Origin: Scopulibacillus darangshiensis
Lineage (GTDB): Bacteria; Bacillota; Bacilli; Bacillales; Sporolactobacillaceae
DNA: 64,000 bases
Assembly (NCBI RefSeq): GCF_004341035.1
Contig: NZ_SLXK01000006.1
Coordinates: 86,913-150,912, forward strand
Direction of reading: 5' to 3'
Below are positions 34,446-46,949 of this stretch, piece by piece. Made by a program: the position numbers and the translations under genes. Position 1 is the stretch's first letter. Every line of letters starts with the position of its first letter. The notes beneath the pieces were generated by a model that saw only the letters and a program-made list of their open reading frames with translations, did not search any database and was not told the DNA's origin.

Positions 34446-37400
34446 TTAAAAGAGAGACAATTGGTTTGCATCAGGCAAACCCTCCAAACAACCATGCTGA
34501 TCTAAATATTCCACAACGGTTTTGGAAAGTTTTGCACGCTTTTGCAAATCCTCTTTGGATAAGAATTCACCGTTTTCCCTCGCCTTTACAATATTTATCG
34601 CTGCATTCGTACCAACGCCTGGTAAAGCATTGAACGGCGGAATCAATGAATCATCTTCAACGATAAATTCCGCTGCTTCTGATCGATATAAATCAATAGA
34701 CTGAAACCGGAACCCGCGTTCACACATTTCAAGTGCCAATTCAAGGACAACCAAAAGGTTCTTTTCTTTCGGTGAAGCATCGAGACCTTTTTTTTCTATG
34801 TCTTCTATTTTTGCCCGAATGGCATTTGCGCCCCGCCTCATGACATCGATATCGAAGTCATCGGCTCTAACAGAAAAGTATGTGGCATAGAAAAGAATCG
34901 GGTGATGCACCTTAAAATAAGCGATTCTTACGGCCATAAGCACGTAAGCCGTTGCATGGGCTTTTGGGAACATATATTTGATTTTAAGACAGGATCCAAT
35001 ATACCAATCCGGCACATTGTGTTTCTTCATTTCCTCAATCCACTCAGCCTGCAAACCCTTTCCTTTACGGACAAATTCCATAATTTTAAAGGCCAAAGAC
35101 GGCTCTAATCCCTTATGCATGAGATATACCATGATGTCATCACGACACCCGATAACATCCTTAAGGACACAAGTCCCATTATTAATTAATTCTTGAGCGT
35201 TCCCAAGCCAAACATCTGTACCGTGGGAAAGACCTGAGATTTGCACAAGTTCAGCAAAAGTCGTTGGTTTCGTGTCTTCAAGCATTTGCCTGACAAAGCG
35301 CGTTCCAAATTCCGGAATACCGAGTGTTCCTGTTTTGCAGCGGATTTGTTCCTGATTGACACCAAGCGATTCAGTTGAGCTGAAGATCTTCATGACCGCG
35401 GCATCATCAGTTGGAATCGTCTTTGGATCCATACCGCTTAGATCTTGAAGCATCCTAATAACAGTCGGATCATCGTGCCCGAGGATATCCAGTTTTAATA
35501 AGTTATCATGAATAGAGTGGAAGTCAAAATGTGTCGTCCGCCATTCGCTTGTTTTGTCATCTGCAGGGAATTGGACAGGCGTAAAGTCGTAAATATCCAT
35601 GTAATCCGGCACAACAATGATACCGCCGGGATGCTGCCCCGTTGTCCTTTTGACTCCCGTACATCCTGATGCCAAACGGTCAATTTCAGCGCCGCGGAAG
35701 TGGGCATTGATATCCCCTTCATAACCCTTGACGAAACCGAAAGCTGTCTTATCAGCAACAGTACCTATTGTGCCTGCCCGGTAAACTTTGTCCTCACCGA
35801 ACAGTTCTTTCGTATAATTATGTGCGACAGGCTGATATTCTCCTGAGAAATTCAAATCAATATCAGGCACTTTGTCCCCTTTAAAACCAAGAAATGTTTC
35901 AAAGGGAATATCATGTCCGTCTTTTGTATAGTCAGCGCCGCATTCAGAGCAGACCTTATCAGGCAAGTCAAATCCGCAGGCGACGGACCCGTCCGTGAAA
36001 AATTCTGAGTGATGGCATTCAGGACAGACATAATGCGGCGGCAGCGGGTTAACTTCAGTTATGTCCATCATCGTTGCAACAAATGACGAACCGACTGATC
36101 CCCTTGAGCCTACCAAATAACCATCGATCAAAGATTTCTTTACAAGTTTATGAGATATTAGATAGATGACCGCAAAGCCGTGGCCGATAATGCTGTTTAA
36201 CTCTTTCTCTAAACGCTTTTCGACGAGATCAGGCAGGTTATTTCCATATCTGCTCCGCGCTTCATCATAGCTCATATCCCTTACTTCGTCATCTGCACCT
36301 TCAATTTTTGGTGTATAAAGGTCATCGGGCACAGGAGCTATAGTCTCATCAACCAGATCGGCAATGTGATGCGTGTTCGTCACGACGACTTCTTTTGCCT
36401 TTTCTTCACCTAGAAATTTCAGGCTAGCAAGCATCTCATCTGTTGTTCTAAAATGTACTTTAGGTTGTGTTTGGCGATTAAGCGGATTTCCGGCTTGTGA
36501 TGCTACAAGGATTTTCCGGTAGAGATGTTCATGTTCATCAAGATAATGAACATTTCCGGTGGCAACTACAGGTTTCTTCAACTTTTCGCCAAGCTTTGTC
36601 AAATTACTGATGATTTGTCTAAGTGATAATTCATCGTTAACAAGGTCTTTTTCGATGAGATGAGCATAGTTTTCCGGTGGCTGAATTTCAATGTAATCAT
36701 AAAATTTGGCGACCTCCTCAGCTTCATCCGGGGACTTTTGCATCATTGCTTCAAACACTTCACCTTTATCACAGCCCGAACCGATGATGAGACCTTCACG
36801 ATATTTTCCTAATTGTGACCGCGGAATTCTAGGCACTCTGTAAAAATATTGAAGGTGTGATAACGATACAAGTTTATACAGATTTTTCAACCCTGCTTGA
36901 TTTTTGGCCAATAATATAATGTGGCTAGGTCTGACCCGTTCAAAGCTGCCTTGTCCCATATTGTCATTCAGCTGATCGTGAAATAAAATTCCCTTCTCCT
37001 CAGCATCCGTCAGCATTTTCCACATCAAATAACCGGTAGCCTCGGCATCATAAATAGCTCTGTGATGCTGGGTAAGCTCAATGTTAAAGGTTTTACATAA
37101 CGTATTTAAACGATGATTTTTCATATCGGGGTACAAAAATCGGCCTAGTTCTAACGTGTCTATAACTGGATTTTTGGCCTTTTCATAGCCGATTCTTTCA
37201 TAACCGATGTTCAAAAACCCCATATCAAAGCTTGCGTTATGTGCCACAAGCACACCATCACCCGAAAACTCGTAAAAATCCTTTAAAACGACATCTATAT
37301 CCGGGGCATCCTGAACCATATCATCTGTGATCCCAGTTAATTCAATAGTCGTTTGTGATAAGGATTGATGTGGATTCGCAAAAGCTTCAAAGCGATCGAT

Positions 37401-38741
37401 AATTTCCCCGCCTTTAACCTTTACAGCTGCAAGTTCGATAATTTTATGATAGACAGCCGATAACCCGGTTGTTTCCACATCGAAAACAACGTAAGTATCA
37501 TCCGCAAGCTTTCGATGCTGTTCATTGTACGCGATCGGCACGCCGTCATCGACAAGATTTGCCTCCAAGCCATACAATATTTTTACACCATGCTTCTTTC
37601 CTGCTGAATAAGCCTCAGGATAAGACTGAACAACAGCGTGATCCGTTATCGCAATCGCTTGATGTCCCCATTCTTTCGCCCGTGCTACCAAATCGCCTGC
37701 CGTAAGGACCGCATCCATTTGACTCATTGCTGTATGAGCATGTAATTCGACACGTTTTTCACCCTCTGGTGCCTGATCCAATTTTTTGTTCGGGAGGATT
37801 TCCTGAATGTCATTGCCGATCATGACAAGATCGCGAACAAAGGTATCATTTTGCACACCACCGCGAACCTTCACCCACATACCCTTTTTTAAGCCCGTCA
37901 GCTTATGAACATCATCCTTGTCCCTTGAAAAGGTTTTGACGTGCATAGAATTCGTATAATCGGTCACCTTAAAGAGCAACAGTGTGCGCCCGCTTCTTAA
38001 TTCACGGGTTTCTGCATCGAAAACATAACCCTGAATGGTAACCCGCCGCTCTTCATCTTCAATATGACTTAGCGGGATAGGGTCGTCCTTAATGTCATAA
38101 CCAACTGCAAACGGCTTGCCAGAGTCCTCAGCTTCCTGCTGTTCTCTCTTGCGCTCCTGCTCAATCACCGCTTCTATCACTTTCTTTTTGTCTTCTTCTT
38201 CCCTTTGTTTGACAAACTGTTGATAGGCTTGATCCGACGCTTCAATTCTGACATCCATTTCTACCGTCGATAGACCGCACGTCTGCAAATGGTCGTTGAG
38301 AGAAGGTATCTTCCTTTTTAAAATGACAGCTTCGGTGTCATTTTGTACCGAAAGAATCATTTTTCTTTCTTCGAATGAAGGTTGCTGTTTCTTGATTAAG
38401 CCTTTTAACGAAGGCGACAAATCTGTCATTTGTTCTGTGATCATTTGCCAATAGCCGAGGATAAGCTGTTCATCAAAACGTGATTCGCGGGTATTGATTG
38501 AAAAGGTGATGGCCGCGATATGGTGAAAGTGTGAAACAAGCTGCTTTTGCAGCCATTGGTACACATGGACAGGCAAAGGCGACTCAAGCAAAAAAGAAAA
38601 ATGCCATTTGCGTTCTTCTTGATGAACTGTCAATCGTTCGATCACACCATTTTGCATATATTTGTCAATGATTTCTTCAGGGGCTTGAATTTGATTGAGA
38701 AGAATCATAAAGCGGTCTTGTTTTGTTTTTCCTTCAACCAC
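34446..38741 (-). CDS. polC: DNA polymerase III alpha subunit, PolC type
   Basis: A 1431-residue Gram-positive replicative polymerase. Domains in order: an N-terminal region, an OB fold ([19 protein letters not shown]), a split PHP domain ([16 protein letters not shown] and [11 protein letters not shown]), an inserted 3'-5' proofreading exonuclease with DVETTG and HNASFD, then the polymerase core. The core includes a zinc-binding module (CPECHHSEF...CSECGADY), GSRGSVGSS and catalytic DIDLNF. A C-terminal helix-hairpin-helix ([14 protein letters not shown]) is present. Length matches the family. The start is GTG at 38739-38741 with GGGAGGAG 7 nt upstream. It lies between proS and rimP. Confidence 0.97.
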   Translation of the reverse strand: MVEGKTKQDRFMILLNQIQAPEEIIDKYMQNGVIERLTVHQEERKWHFSFLLESPLPVHVYQWLQKQLVSHFHHIAAITFSINTRESRFDEQLILGYWQMITEQMTDLSPSLKGLIKKQQPSFEERKMILSVQNDTEAVILKRKIPSLNDHLQTCGLSTVEMDVRIEASDQAYQQFVKQREEEDKKKVIEAVIEQERKREQQEAEDSGKPFAVGYDIKDDPIPLSHIEDEERRVTIQGYVFDAETRELRSGRTLLLFKVTDYTNSMHVKTFSRDKDDVHKLTGLKKGMWVKVRGGVQNDTFVRDLVMIGNDIQEILPNKKLDQAPEGEKRVELHAHTAMSQMDAVLTAGDLVARAKEWGHQAIAITDHAVVQSYPEAYSAGKKHGVKILYGLEANLVDDGVPIAYNEQHRKLADDTYVVFDVETTGLSAVYHKIIELAAVKVKGGEIIDRFEAFANPHQSLSQTTIELTGITDDMVQDAPDIDVVLKDFYEFSGDGVLVAHNASFDMGFLNIGYERIGYEKAKNPVIDTLELGRFLYPDMKNHRLNTLCKTFNIELTQHHRAIYDAEATGYLMWKMLTDAEEKGILFHDQLNDNMGQGSFERVRPSHIILLAKNQAGLKNLYKLVSLSHLQYFYRVPRIPRSQLGKYREGLIIGSGCDKGEVFEAMMQKSPDEAEEVAKFYDYIEIQPPENYAHLIEKDLVNDELSLRQIISNLTKLGEKLKKPVVATGNVHYLDEHEHLYRKILVASQAGNPLNRQTQPKVHFRTTDEMLASLKFLGEEKAKEVVVTNTHHIADLVDETIAPVPDDLYTPKIEGADDEVRDMSYDEARSRYGNNLPDLVEKRLEKELNSIIGHGFAVIYLISHKLVKKSLIDGYLVGSRGSVGSSFVATMMDITEVNPLPPHYVCPECHHSEFFTDGSVACGFDLPDKVCSECGADYTKDGHDIPFETFLGFKGDKVPDIDLNFSGEYQPVAHNYTKELFGEDKVYRAGTIGTVADKTAFGFVKGYEGDINAHFRGAEIDRLASGCTGVKRTTGQHPGGIIVVPDYMDIYDFTPVQFPADDKTSEWRTTHFDFHSIHDNLLKLDILGHDDPTVIRMLQDLSGMDPKTIPTDDAAVMKIFSSTESLGVNQEQIRCKTGTLGIPEFGTRFVRQMLEDTKPTTFAELVQISGLSHGTDVWLGNAQELINNGTCVLKDVIGCRDDIMVYLMHKGLEPSLAFKIMEFVRKGKGLQAEWIEEMKKHNVPDWYIGSCLKIKYMFPKAHATAYVLMAVRIAYFKVHHPILFYATYFSVRADDFDIDVMRRGANAIRAKIEDIEKKGLDASPKEKNLLVVLELALEMCERGFRFQSIDLYRSEAAEFIVEDDSLIPPFNALPGVGTNAAINIVKARENGEFLSKEDLQKRAKLSKTVVEYLDQHGCLEGLPDANQLSLF

Positions 38742-38778
38742 GGTTTTTCTCCTCCCGTTACTTAAGTTGCTAAAGAAA

Positions 38779-38807
38779 ATGGCACCCCATTAATATTGAG
38801 GCACCAT
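38779..38807 (-). terminator. hairpin between proS and polC
   Basis: On the minus strand ATGGTGCCTC (38798-38807) can pair with GGGGTGCCAT (38779-38788), including three G-U pairs, and is followed by TTTTCTTT. It lies 10 bp after the proS stop. Wobble pairs make it weaker than the other terminators here. Confidence 0.5.
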
Positions 38808-38815
38808 CCGTTTGT

Positions 38816-40417
38816 TTAATCGTGCATTTGTGCTTCTATAACACTATTTAACTCATCAATATGACATTCCAGCATGTCACCGGTCTTTCTGATCTTAACT
38901 TCAATATACCCTTCTCCAGCTCTTTTGCCGACCGTTATCCTGACCGGGCAGCCGATAAGGTCCGCGTCAGCAAATTTGACACCGGCGCGCTCTTTCCGAT
39001 CATCTAAAAGCACGTCCCACTTGTCACCAAGCTGCAGATGCAGCTGTTCCGCAAGTGTCAGCTGTTCATCATTCTTGACATTAACAGGAATAATATGAAT
39101 CTTATAAGGCGCTAAGGCGTTCGGCCATGTCAACCCTTTTTCGTCATGATATTGCTCGGCAACAGCCGATAACGTTCTTGAAACACCGATCCCGTAGCAG
39201 CCCATAATTAGCGGCTTACTCTTTCCCTGTTCATCAAGGAAAACAGCATTCATGGCTTCACTGTATCTTGTACCAAGCTTGAAAACTTGTCCAATTTCAA
39301 TACCTCTTGCGAATTTAATCCAGCCGCGTCCGTCAGGGGAAGGATCGCCTTCCTTGATAAACCGCAGATCATGAAAATGTTTTATATGCAAGTCTTGTCC
39401 AAAGTTAATATCATTATAACGCTTTTGACCTTCCCCGACAAAAAGGGAACCGTTGGAAATAACTTCAACCCACTGATCCGCCATAACTTTTATGTGATCA
39501 CTAGGATTCAGTGGATCAAACTGAAGTTCCTGAATCTCTTCATCAGTCAGTGCCTCCAGGATCTCCACACCTAAAACATTCTTGACCTTAACATCATTGA
39601 CCTCATCACCTTTAAGATAATACACGGCGATGGTATCATCATTTGCTCTGAAAAAAGCAGCCTGGACCTCTGCATCAGCAGTAAAATCAGCATCAGGAGG
39701 CAAAACTTCCGCCATTTCAGTGTTAGCGGCATAGTCTGATTCATCCGAGTAGGCTATAGTGTCTTCACCAATGGAAGCCAAAGCATGGAACTCATGGGTA
39801 TCTTTCCCTCCCATAGCGCCTGAATCAGCAATGACTGCTCTGAAATTAAGACCGCACCGTTCAAATACTCTGGAATAGGCGTCATACATCATTTGGTAAC
39901 GTTCATCAAGGCTTTCCGATTTATCATGGAAGGAATAAGCATCCTTCATGATAAACTCACGGCCGCGCAATAATCCGAATCGCGGACGCCTTTCATCCCG
40001 ATATTTTGTTTGGATTTGATAGAGAGTCATCGGCAGCTTTTTGTATGAGTTTAATTCATCACGGACCAGACTGGTTATTAATTCTTCATGCGTTGCCCCT
40101 AATGCAAAGTCTCGCCCATGTCGATCCTTTAATCTCATTAACTCGGGGCCATAAACGTTCCAGCGGCCAGTTTCATGCCAAAGCTCTGCGGGCTGGATGG
40201 CCGGCATTAGCAATTCTTGGGCACCGGTCGCATTCATCTCTTCTCTGATAATCTCTTCGATTTTTTGCAGAACGATAAAACCAAGTGGCAAATAAGAATA
40301 AATGCCTGCCGCATTTTGTCTTATATAGCCTGCCCGAAGCAATAATTGATGGCTCACAGACTCGGCATCAGATGGTGTTTCTTTCATTGTTGGAATCAGC
40401 AATTGACTTTGTTTCAT
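38816..40417 (-). CDS. proS: prolyl-tRNA synthetase (bacterial type)
   Basis: A 533-residue class II synthetase. Motif 2 and 3 regions are present ([23 protein letters not shown] region and [18 protein letters not shown]). The bacterial-type editing insertion of about 180 residues lies between them (residues about 230-410), and the C-terminal anticodon-binding domain contains [13 protein letters not shown] and [18 protein letters not shown]. The ATG at 40415-40417 after GGGGTG is preferred to one six codons upstream. Position between rasP and polC matches Bacillus. Confidence 0.96.
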   Translation of the reverse strand: MKQSQLLIPTMKETPSDAESVSHQLLLRAGYIRQNAAGIYSYLPLGFIVLQKIEEIIREEMNATGAQELLMPAIQPAELWHETGRWNVYGPELMRLKDRHGRDFALGATHEELITSLVRDELNSYKKLPMTLYQIQTKYRDERRPRFGLLRGREFIMKDAYSFHDKSESLDERYQMMYDAYSRVFERCGLNFRAVIADSGAMGGKDTHEFHALASIGEDTIAYSDESDYAANTEMAEVLPPDADFTADAEVQAAFFRANDDTIAVYYLKGDEVNDVKVKNVLGVEILEALTDEEIQELQFDPLNPSDHIKVMADQWVEVISNGSLFVGEGQKRYNDINFGQDLHIKHFHDLRFIKEGDPSPDGRGWIKFARGIEIGQVFKLGTRYSEAMNAVFLDEQGKSKPLIMGCYGIGVSRTLSAVAEQYHDEKGLTWPNALAPYKIHIIPVNVKNDEQLTLAEQLHLQLGDKWDVLLDDRKERAGVKFADADLIGCPVRITVGKRAGEGYIEVKIRKTGDMLECHIDELNSVIEAQMHD

Positions 40418-40456
40418 CCAGAGCACCCCATTCATCCTTAATAAATATATGGTTGT

Positions 40457-41719
40457 CTATTGCAGAAAAATCTTTTGTATATCATTCCATGTGACGACAA
40501 TCATTAACAGCATTAACAGAGCAAAACCGATAAAGTGAACAAGGGTTTCCCGCTGCGGATCAACAGGCTTGCCTCTTAATCCTTCCACAATTAAGAAAAG
40601 AATCCGTCCCCCGTCCAACGCCGGCAATGGCAGCAAATTAATGATACCGAGATTAATGCTTAATACTGCTGTCCAATTGAGCAGTAACAGAAAGCCTTGG
40701 TTCACGACCTTGCCTGTTATATTATAAATACCAACAGGACCTGCCAATTGATCCAATCCCACAGCACCTGTCACAAGCATTTTAATGCCTATAAGCTCTT
40801 GTTTAATAAAGAAATAAGTTTGAGTAACTCCGCCTTTTATAGTACCTATAAACGATTCTTCGGTTGGAGCGTAAACCCCCATAAAACCCTCTTTTCCGCC
40901 TTCGGGGCTTTTTCGTTCATTCGTTGTGACATCAACATGGCGGATATGATTATTACGTTCTATTGTAAATGACAGTTCCTCACTTGGATGTTGATTGACA
41001 TAAATCATGATATCCTTCCAGGAGTCAATCGTGTGATCATCGATTTTGATTACGCGGTCACCTTGATGCAGCCCTGCTTTTGCAGCCGGATCACCCTGTA
41101 CAAGTTTTCCCAGTTTCGGAGCATCCGAGGGGACACCTTGAATGGAAAAGTAGATGATGAAGACGATGAAAGCCAACAGAAAATTCATAAACGGCCCGGC
41201 GAATATTGCAAGGAACCGATCAAGCAATGATTTGGAACCGAATTGGCGGTCCAGCGGGGCTATTTGGTAGCCTTGTTCATCGACAACATAGTCCGCTTTA
41301 CGATCCAAAGGATAGCTAATTAGTTCGCCATCTTCCTGTTCATACCCTTTAATAAGCAAGTCCTTTTCGAGATCAGCATGTTCAACAGTGACCATTTTGG
41401 CTTGCGGGTACTTAGCTGTTTTGTTAATGATAATCTTATTAACCAACCCAGCGTTGTTAAACATCAACCCAACACGGTGCCCTGGTTTGATTTCAATAAT
41501 CTCTGGATCCTCTCCCGCCATCCTCACAAAACCGCCGATTGGCAATAACCTTAAAGTATAGACCGTTTCACCCTTTTTTATGGAAAAAAGCTTTGGACCA
41601 AAGCCAATGGCAAATTCCCGGCAAAGTATACCCGCTCTCTTAGCGAGCAGCAAATGCCCAAATTCATGAAAGGAAATCAGCAGTCCAAATATAATGACGA
41701 CAGAAATAAACGTTTCCAC
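40457..41719 (-). CDS. rasP: site-2 protease RasP (RseP family)
   Basis: A 420-residue intramembrane zinc metalloprotease. The first membrane segment carries HEFGH at residues 18-22, and the last membrane region carries the third ligand in LPALDGGRILF. A PDZ domain lies between them (AAKAGLHQGDRVIKIDD). An inserted loop near residues 70-150 is rich in charged residues. In Bacillus it cleaves anti-sigma factors such as RsiW and leftover signal peptides. The start is GTG at 41717-41719 with GAGGTGG 7 nt upstream. It is followed by proS and preceded by dxr. Confidence 0.95.
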   Translation of the reverse strand: METFISVVIIFGLLISFHEFGHLLLAKRAGILCREFAIGFGPKLFSIKKGETVYTLRLLPIGGFVRMAGEDPEIIEIKPGHRVGLMFNNAGLVNKIIINKTAKYPQAKMVTVEHADLEKDLLIKGYEQEDGELISYPLDRKADYVVDEQGYQIAPLDRQFGSKSLLDRFLAIFAGPFMNFLLAFIVFIIYFSIQGVPSDAPKLGKLVQGDPAAKAGLHQGDRVIKIDDHTIDSWKDIMIYVNQHPSEELSFTIERNNHIRHVDVTTNERKSPEGGKEGFMGVYAPTEESFIGTIKGGVTQTYFFIKQELIGIKMLVTGAVGLDQLAGPVGIYNITGKVVNQGFLLLLNWTAVLSINLGIINLLPLPALDGGRILFLIVEGLRGKPVDPQRETLVHFIGFALLMLLMIVVTWNDIQKIFLQ

Positions 41720-41740
41720 CTTGTAACCACCTCGGTTGAT

Positions 41741-42898
41741 CTATGACGTTATAATGCGTTCGTTAACAAACCTGCGGGTCGCTCTGTCCACCTCTTGAAT
41801 AGTTTGAAGATCTGGAAATGGGATAACCTGGTGCTTTTGAAGTGCTTGTTCAACGAATTCTTCAATCTCCAAGAACCGAATTCTTCCTTCCAGAAAGTGA
41901 TGAACCGCCGCTTCGTTTGCTGCATTTAGCACTGTCGGCATAGAGCCGCCGGTGATACCGGCCTCATAGGCAAGCGCTAGGCTGTGAAAGCGGTCCATGT
42001 CCACTTTTTCAAAATGAAGCGACCCTGCTTCCCATAAGTTTAACCTTTTTGCGGAGGCAAGTTCAAGTCTTTCTGGATAGGATAAAGCGTATTGTATGGG
42101 TCCCTTCATATCCGGAGATCCCAACTGTGCAATCACGCTTTTATCATGATATTCAACAAGTGAATGGACAATGCTTTCTTTGTGCAATACAACATCAATT
42201 TTTTCATATGGCATATCAAACAGCCAATGGGCTTCAATAACTTCCAAACCCTTATTCATCAATGTGGCGGAATCGATTGTAATCTTCGCGCCCATTGACC
42301 AGTTGGGGTGGTTTAATGCATCGTCAATTGTGACATTTTCAAGCTCCGCCTTCGTTCGATCCCGGAAGCTGCCGCCTGAGGCAGTCAAAATCAACCTTGA
42401 AACATCTTCTAGGTTATGACCTTGAAGTGATTGAAGAATCGCCGAGTGCTCACTGTCTATCGGCAGAAGTTGCACACCGTGCTCCTTCGCTTTTTCCATA
42501 ACTATATGGCCGGCAGTGACCAATGTTTCTTTGTTTGCTATTCCAATCGACTTACGGGCTTCAATTGCCGCGAGCGTTGGTTCCAAACCAATGCTTCCTA
42601 AGACTGCATTCACGGTCATATCTGAGTCGGGATATACAGCAGCTTCAATAAGGCCTTCCAAACCTGACACAATGCTAATATCCTTGCTCGTCATAGCCTG
42701 CTCTAGCTCTTTCTTAACATCGTCATTTTTTACCGCCACGAGTTTTGGTTTGAACTCATTAATAGCTTTTAAACCCTTTTCAACGTTTTGCCCGAATGAC
42801 ATGGCAGTGATTTGAAAAGCTTCGGGGTGCAGGCGAACCACTTCCAAAGTTTGTTCACCTATTGAACCTGTGGCTCCAAGTAAACTGATATGTTTCAT
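41741..42898 (-). CDS. dxr: 1-deoxy-D-xylulose 5-phosphate reductoisomerase
   Basis: A 385-residue enzyme of the MEP isoprenoid pathway. The NADPH-binding [18 protein letters not shown] is at the N-terminus, followed by [27 protein letters not shown] with metal ligands, and [16 protein letters not shown]. The C-terminal domain ends in an acidic and hydrophobic helix. Tandem ATG codons occur at 42896-42901; GGAAGG upstream fits the second one (42896-42898) best. It is placed between cdsA and rasP, near uppS, which uses products of the same pathway. Confidence 0.95.
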   Translation of the reverse strand: MKHISLLGATGSIGEQTLEVVRLHPEAFQITAMSFGQNVEKGLKAINEFKPKLVAVKNDDVKKELEQAMTSKDISIVSGLEGLIEAAVYPDSDMTVNAVLGSIGLEPTLAAIEARKSIGIANKETLVTAGHIVMEKAKEHGVQLLPIDSEHSAILQSLQGHNLEDVSRLILTASGGSFRDRTKAELENVTIDDALNHPNWSMGAKITIDSATLMNKGLEVIEAHWLFDMPYEKIDVVLHKESIVHSLVEYHDKSVIAQLGSPDMKGPIQYALSYPERLELASAKRLNLWEAGSLHFEKVDMDRFHSLALAYEAGITGGSMPTVLNAANEAAVHHFLEGRIRFLEIEEFVEQALQKHQVIPFPDLQTIQEVDRATRRFVNERIITS

Positions 42899-42914
42899 CA
42901 TGACATTCCTTCCA

Positions 42915-43718
42915 TTAACCAATCACATTAAGGACAAAAAGGATTGGCAATATAAAAATCAAGCTGTCAAACCGATCAAGCAACCCTCCATGACCAGGTA
43001 GAATTCGGCCGGAATCCTTCACACCGTAAAAACGTTTGATGGCAGACTCCGCTAAATCACCAAGCTGTCCAAAAATAGAAATAATGAGAGTAACAACGAC
43101 TAACAGTCCCCAAGAAGAATGAAAGAGTGGATGCGGTACAACTGCTTCAAAAATAAACGCGGCAATCAGCGCAATCACTATACCGCCTATCATGCCTTCG
43201 ACAGTCTTATTTGGGCTGATATTCGGAGCAAGTTTCCTTTTGCCGAATTTGCGGCCGACAAAATAAGCGCCGCTGTCAGTGGACCACATTAGGATGATGA
43301 TAAAAAAGACAAATTCCAAACCAACCCCAGGCAAGTAACGAAGGTTAACAAACAGGTTGAAGGCCAGTCCTATGTAAAAGGCTGAAAAAAAGAGATGTGC
43401 TGCTTCATCAAAATTAAACGTGTTCTTTGAAAACACCATATAAAGCAAGGTTATGATGATCAATATAGCGGTTAATTGCATGTAAGGGACATAGTTTGCA
43501 ATCCCGGGCAAGGCTGCTTCTACGACAAATATAAACACATAGATCCCGCCTGAGATTGCCGGAATTGACATGGCTGAAATCCCCTTCATAACAACCAGCT
43601 CGAAATAGGCAATCGCGGCGATCAGTCCAATGAATAATGCAAACGGCACTGAACCAATTAAGATAAATAAGATAAAGAGCGCACCCGCCGCGACGCCCGT
43701 CAATATTCTTTGTTTCAT
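42915..43718 (-). CDS. cdsA: phosphatidate cytidylyltransferase (CDP-DAG synthase)
   Basis: A 267-residue membrane enzyme activating phosphatidic acid with CTP, upstream of PgsA in phospholipid synthesis. About eight hydrophobic segments are visible. The CDS signature is present near the C-terminus: [14 protein letters not shown] and [20 protein letters not shown]. The C-terminal [14 protein letters not shown] segment is typical. The ATG at 43716-43718 follows AGGAGG. Its end is 16 bp from the dxr start, and uppS precedes it by 9 bp, so it lies in a tight uppS-cdsA-dxr-rasP-proS run. Confidence 0.95.
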   Translation of the reverse strand: MKQRILTGVAAGALFILFILIGSVPFALFIGLIAAIAYFELVVMKGISAMSIPAISGGIYVFIFVVEAALPGIANYVPYMQLTAILIIITLLYMVFSKNTFNFDEAAHLFFSAFYIGLAFNLFVNLRYLPGVGLEFVFFIIILMWSTDSGAYFVGRKFGKRKLAPNISPNKTVEGMIGGIVIALIAAFIFEAVVPHPLFHSSWGLLVVVTLIISIFGQLGDLAESAIKRFYGVKDSGRILPGHGGLLDRFDSLIFILPILFVLNVIG

Positions 43719-43727
43719 GTGATCCTC

Positions 43728-44504
43728 CTACCCTTTCACTCCGCCAAACCGCCGGCCGCGCCTGCTAAAATGCTTAATGGCATCGCGTAAATGCTGTTCG
43801 CTGAAGTCAGGCCAATAAACATCGGTAAACCACAGCTCAGTATAAGCAAGCTGCCATAACATGAAATTACTGAGCCGGATTTCACCGCTTGTTCTTATTA
43901 ACAAATCAGGGTCAGGTAAGGCCTTGGTTAGTAAATAGTCCGATATGATGTCCTCACATACGTCATCCGCCGTCAATTGACCCGATTGAATATCATCGGC
44001 GATTTGTCGCACAGCGGAGACAATCTCATAACGGCTGCCATAATTCAAAGCAAAATTCAAAATCATGCCATCATTATCTTCCGTTCGTTCGATCGCCTCA
44101 GTAACAGCCTTAAATGTATGTGAAGGAAGCTGAGTGGTATCTCCCATAACACGCACCTGTACATTTTTTTCTACAAGCTCTGTTAAATACGTTGTTAAAA
44201 ATTGTTCAGGTAATTTCATCAAAAACGCCACTTCATCTTTGGGACGTTTCCAATTTTCCGTTGAAAATGCATAGAGTGTCAGCACTTCGACACCGATGCT
44301 ATCAGCTTCCCTGACAATTTTTTTAACCGTTTTCATGCCTTCCCTATGGCCCGCTATCCTTGGGAGCCCGCGTTTTTTTGCCCACCTGCCATTGCCGTCC
44401 ATAATAATAGCAATATGCTTTGGAATGTTAAGTTCTCCCGTCCATGGCTCATCATGATTTTCTTTTTGTTTTGCGCTTTTAAAGGAAAACCTCTCAAGCA
44501 TCAT
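43728..44504 (-). CDS. uppS: undecaprenyl diphosphate synthase
   Basis: A 258-residue cis-prenyltransferase making the C55 carrier lipid for cell-wall synthesis. The conserved HIAIIMDGNGRWAKKRGLPR near residues 30-49 contains the catalytic Asp, followed by GHREGMKTVKKIV, TLYAFSTENWKRP and the C-terminal DLLIRTSGEIRLSNFMLWQ and ELWFTDVYWPDF. Two adjacent ATG codons at 44499-44504 follow GGGGGAAG; either is possible. A terminator for frr lies directly upstream, so uppS may rely on read-through or an unseen promoter. Confidence 0.95.
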   Translation of the reverse strand: MMLERFSFKSAKQKENHDEPWTGELNIPKHIAIIMDGNGRWAKKRGLPRIAGHREGMKTVKKIVREADSIGVEVLTLYAFSTENWKRPKDEVAFLMKLPEQFLTTYLTELVEKNVQVRVMGDTTQLPSHTFKAVTEAIERTEDNDGMILNFALNYGSRYEIVSAVRQIADDIQSGQLTADDVCEDIISDYLLTKALPDPDLLIRTSGEIRLSNFMLWQLAYTELWFTDVYWPDFSEQHLRDAIKHFSRRGRRFGGVKG

Positions 44505-44528
44505 TCTTCCCCCAGGTTAAGATTTAAC

Positions 44529-44553
44529 AAAAAAGCCCCCTTTATCAGAGGGC
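44529..44553 (-). terminator. intrinsic terminator after frr
   Basis: On the minus strand GCCCTC (44548-44553), loop TGATAAA, GGGGGC (44535-44540), followed by six T (44529-44534). Confidence 0.88.
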
Positions 44554-44580
44554 AATATAATTATTTTACACGGAAATCAA

Positions 44581-45138
44581 TCAAACTTCCATGATTTCCT
44601 TTTCTTTGTTTGCCGCAATGTCATCAATATGTTTAATATTTTGATCTGTAAGTTTTTGGACATCTTCAGTTAGCCCGCGAAGGTCATCTTCAGTTAGATC
44701 ACCGTCTTTTTGTGACTTTTTCAGCTGATCGTTAGCATCGCGGCGAACATTACGAACAGCGACTTTTGCTTCCTCTGCAACCTTCTTGACAACTTTGGCA
44801 AGCTCTGCCCGGCGCTCTTCCGTCAGTGCCGGAATCGCAATGCGGATTACATCACCATCATTCGTTGGTGTAATGCCGAGATCAGACATAAGGATAGCCC
44901 TTTCCATGTCCCCTATTGCTGATTTGTCATAAGGTTGAATTAGCAGAAGGCGCGCCTCAGGAGTCGTGATAGTCGCGAGCTGATTAAGCGGTGTCGGTGC
45001 ACCATAGTATTCGACTTGAACTTTATCCAAAAGGGAAGGATTTGCTCTTCCCGCCCGTACCGTCGCTAATTCTCTTTTTAATGAACCAACAGCCTTTTCC
45101 ATTCTTTCAGTTGTGTCATTGATAATTTGATTTGCCAT
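44581..45138 (-). CDS. frr: ribosome recycling factor
   Basis: A 185-residue factor that, with EF-G, dissociates post-termination ribosomes. It has the standard length and the three-helix bundle pattern, with [26 protein letters not shown] start of domain II, then [26 protein letters not shown] at the C-terminal half. ATG 45136-45138. It starts four bases after the pyrH stop and ends before an intrinsic terminator. Confidence 0.96.
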   Translation of the reverse strand: MANQIINDTTERMEKAVGSLKRELATVRAGRANPSLLDKVQVEYYGAPTPLNQLATITTPEARLLLIQPYDKSAIGDMERAILMSDLGITPTNDGDVIRIAIPALTEERRAELAKVVKKVAEEAKVAVRNVRRDANDQLKKSQKDGDLTEDDLRGLTEDVQKLTDQNIKHIDDIAANKEKEIMEV

Positions 45139-45142
45139 TATG

Positions 45143-45901
<759 letters not shown>

Positions 45902-45915
45902 CTATCTGTAAAATA

Positions 45916-45937
45916 GGGACACGCAAATTCGTGTCCC
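45916..45937 (-). terminator. intrinsic terminator after tsf
   Basis: GGGACACG (45916-45923) and CGTGTCCC (45930-45937) form a perfect 8-bp stem with a 6-nt loop. The minus strand continues TATTTTAC. Confidence 0.82.
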
Positions 45938-45964
45938 TTTATTACGCTTTTATGCCTTTTCGTT

Positions 45965-46846
45965 CTATTTTTTCATTTGCGCTTGAACTTCTTCTGCGAA
46001 GTTATCAGCGCGTTTCTCCAACCCTTCACCGACCTCATAGCGGACAAAGCCTTTGATAGCAGAACCTTTATCAGCAAGGTACTTTTTAACTTTCATGTCA
46101 GGGTCTTTAACAAAAGGCTGTTCAACCAGACAAATTTCTTGGAAGAACTTATTAAGACGCCCTTCAACCATTTTTTCAACGATATTTTCAGGTTTGCCTT
46201 CATTCAAGGCTTGCTGCTTAAGCACTTCCCTTTCGTGCGCGACCTCTTCCTCAGAAACCTGCTCACGAGAGAGATATCTAGGGTTAACAGCAGCGATGTG
46301 CATGGCAACATCTTTTGCCACATTTTCATCATTACCTTCAGCTTGGGTAAGAACCGCGATCCGTCCTCCCATATGAAGATAGGCACCAAAAGCTTCATTG
46401 TCTCCTTTTTCAAGCACTGTGAAGCGGCGAAGTGAGATCTTTTCCCCAATTTTTGCGATAGCCTCATTAATAAATTCACTCACTGTTTTTTCAGTTCCAT
46501 TAAGCTTTTGTTCTAAGGCTTCATCAACAGAAGCAGGGTTATTCGCTAATAAATTCGCAGCAACTGTGTCAATTAGTGTGATGAACTGCTCATTTTTGGC
46601 AACGAAATCCGTCTCAGAGTTCACTTCAACGATGACTGCTTTATTACCTTCAACCTTAATTTGAGCCAAGCCTTCTGCAGCGACACGATCAGCTTTTTTA
46701 GCAGCTTTTGCCACACCTTTTTCTCTTAGAAGGTCAATCGCTTTTTCAATATCACCGTCTGTTTCAGTTAATACTTTTTTGCAGTCCATCATGCCTGCAC
46801 CCGTTTTTTCACGTAGTTCTTTAACAAGTTTTGCGCTTATTGCCAA
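45965..46846 (-). CDS. tsf: elongation factor Ts
   Basis: A 293-residue nucleotide exchange factor for EF-Tu. The UBA-like N-terminal domain contains [19 protein letters not shown], followed by the TDFV element that inserts into EF-Tu ([14 protein letters not shown]). The two core repeats and [15 protein letters not shown] are present. The start is TTG at 46844-46846 with GGAGG 7 nt upstream. It follows rpsB with a terminator between. Confidence 0.96.
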   Translation of the reverse strand: MAISAKLVKELREKTGAGMMDCKKVLTETDGDIEKAIDLLREKGVAKAAKKADRVAAEGLAQIKVEGNKAVIVEVNSETDFVAKNEQFITLIDTVAANLLANNPASVDEALEQKLNGTEKTVSEFINEAIAKIGEKISLRRFTVLEKGDNEAFGAYLHMGGRIAVLTQAEGNDENVAKDVAMHIAAVNPRYLSREQVSEEEVAHEREVLKQQALNEGKPENIVEKMVEGRLNKFFQEICLVEQPFVKDPDMKVKKYLADKGSAIKGFVRYEVGEGLEKRADNFAEEVQAQMKK

Positions 46847-46900
46847 TGTTATTTCCTCCTTATTATGTATAAAAGTTTGTTTTTGTTATTTATTTGTTGA

Positions 46901-46934
46901 AAAAAAGTGATAAAGGGTCACAACCCCTTATCAC
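46901..46934 (-). terminator. intrinsic terminator/attenuator after rpsB
   Basis: GTGATAAAGGG (46907-46917) pairs with CCCCTTATCAC (46924-46934) with one imperfect position; on the minus strand TTTTTTT-like tail follows (46900-46906). It lies 16 bp after the rpsB stop and may set the rpsB:tsf ratio. Confidence 0.82.
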
Positions 46935-46949
46935 CCTATTAATCCGTTA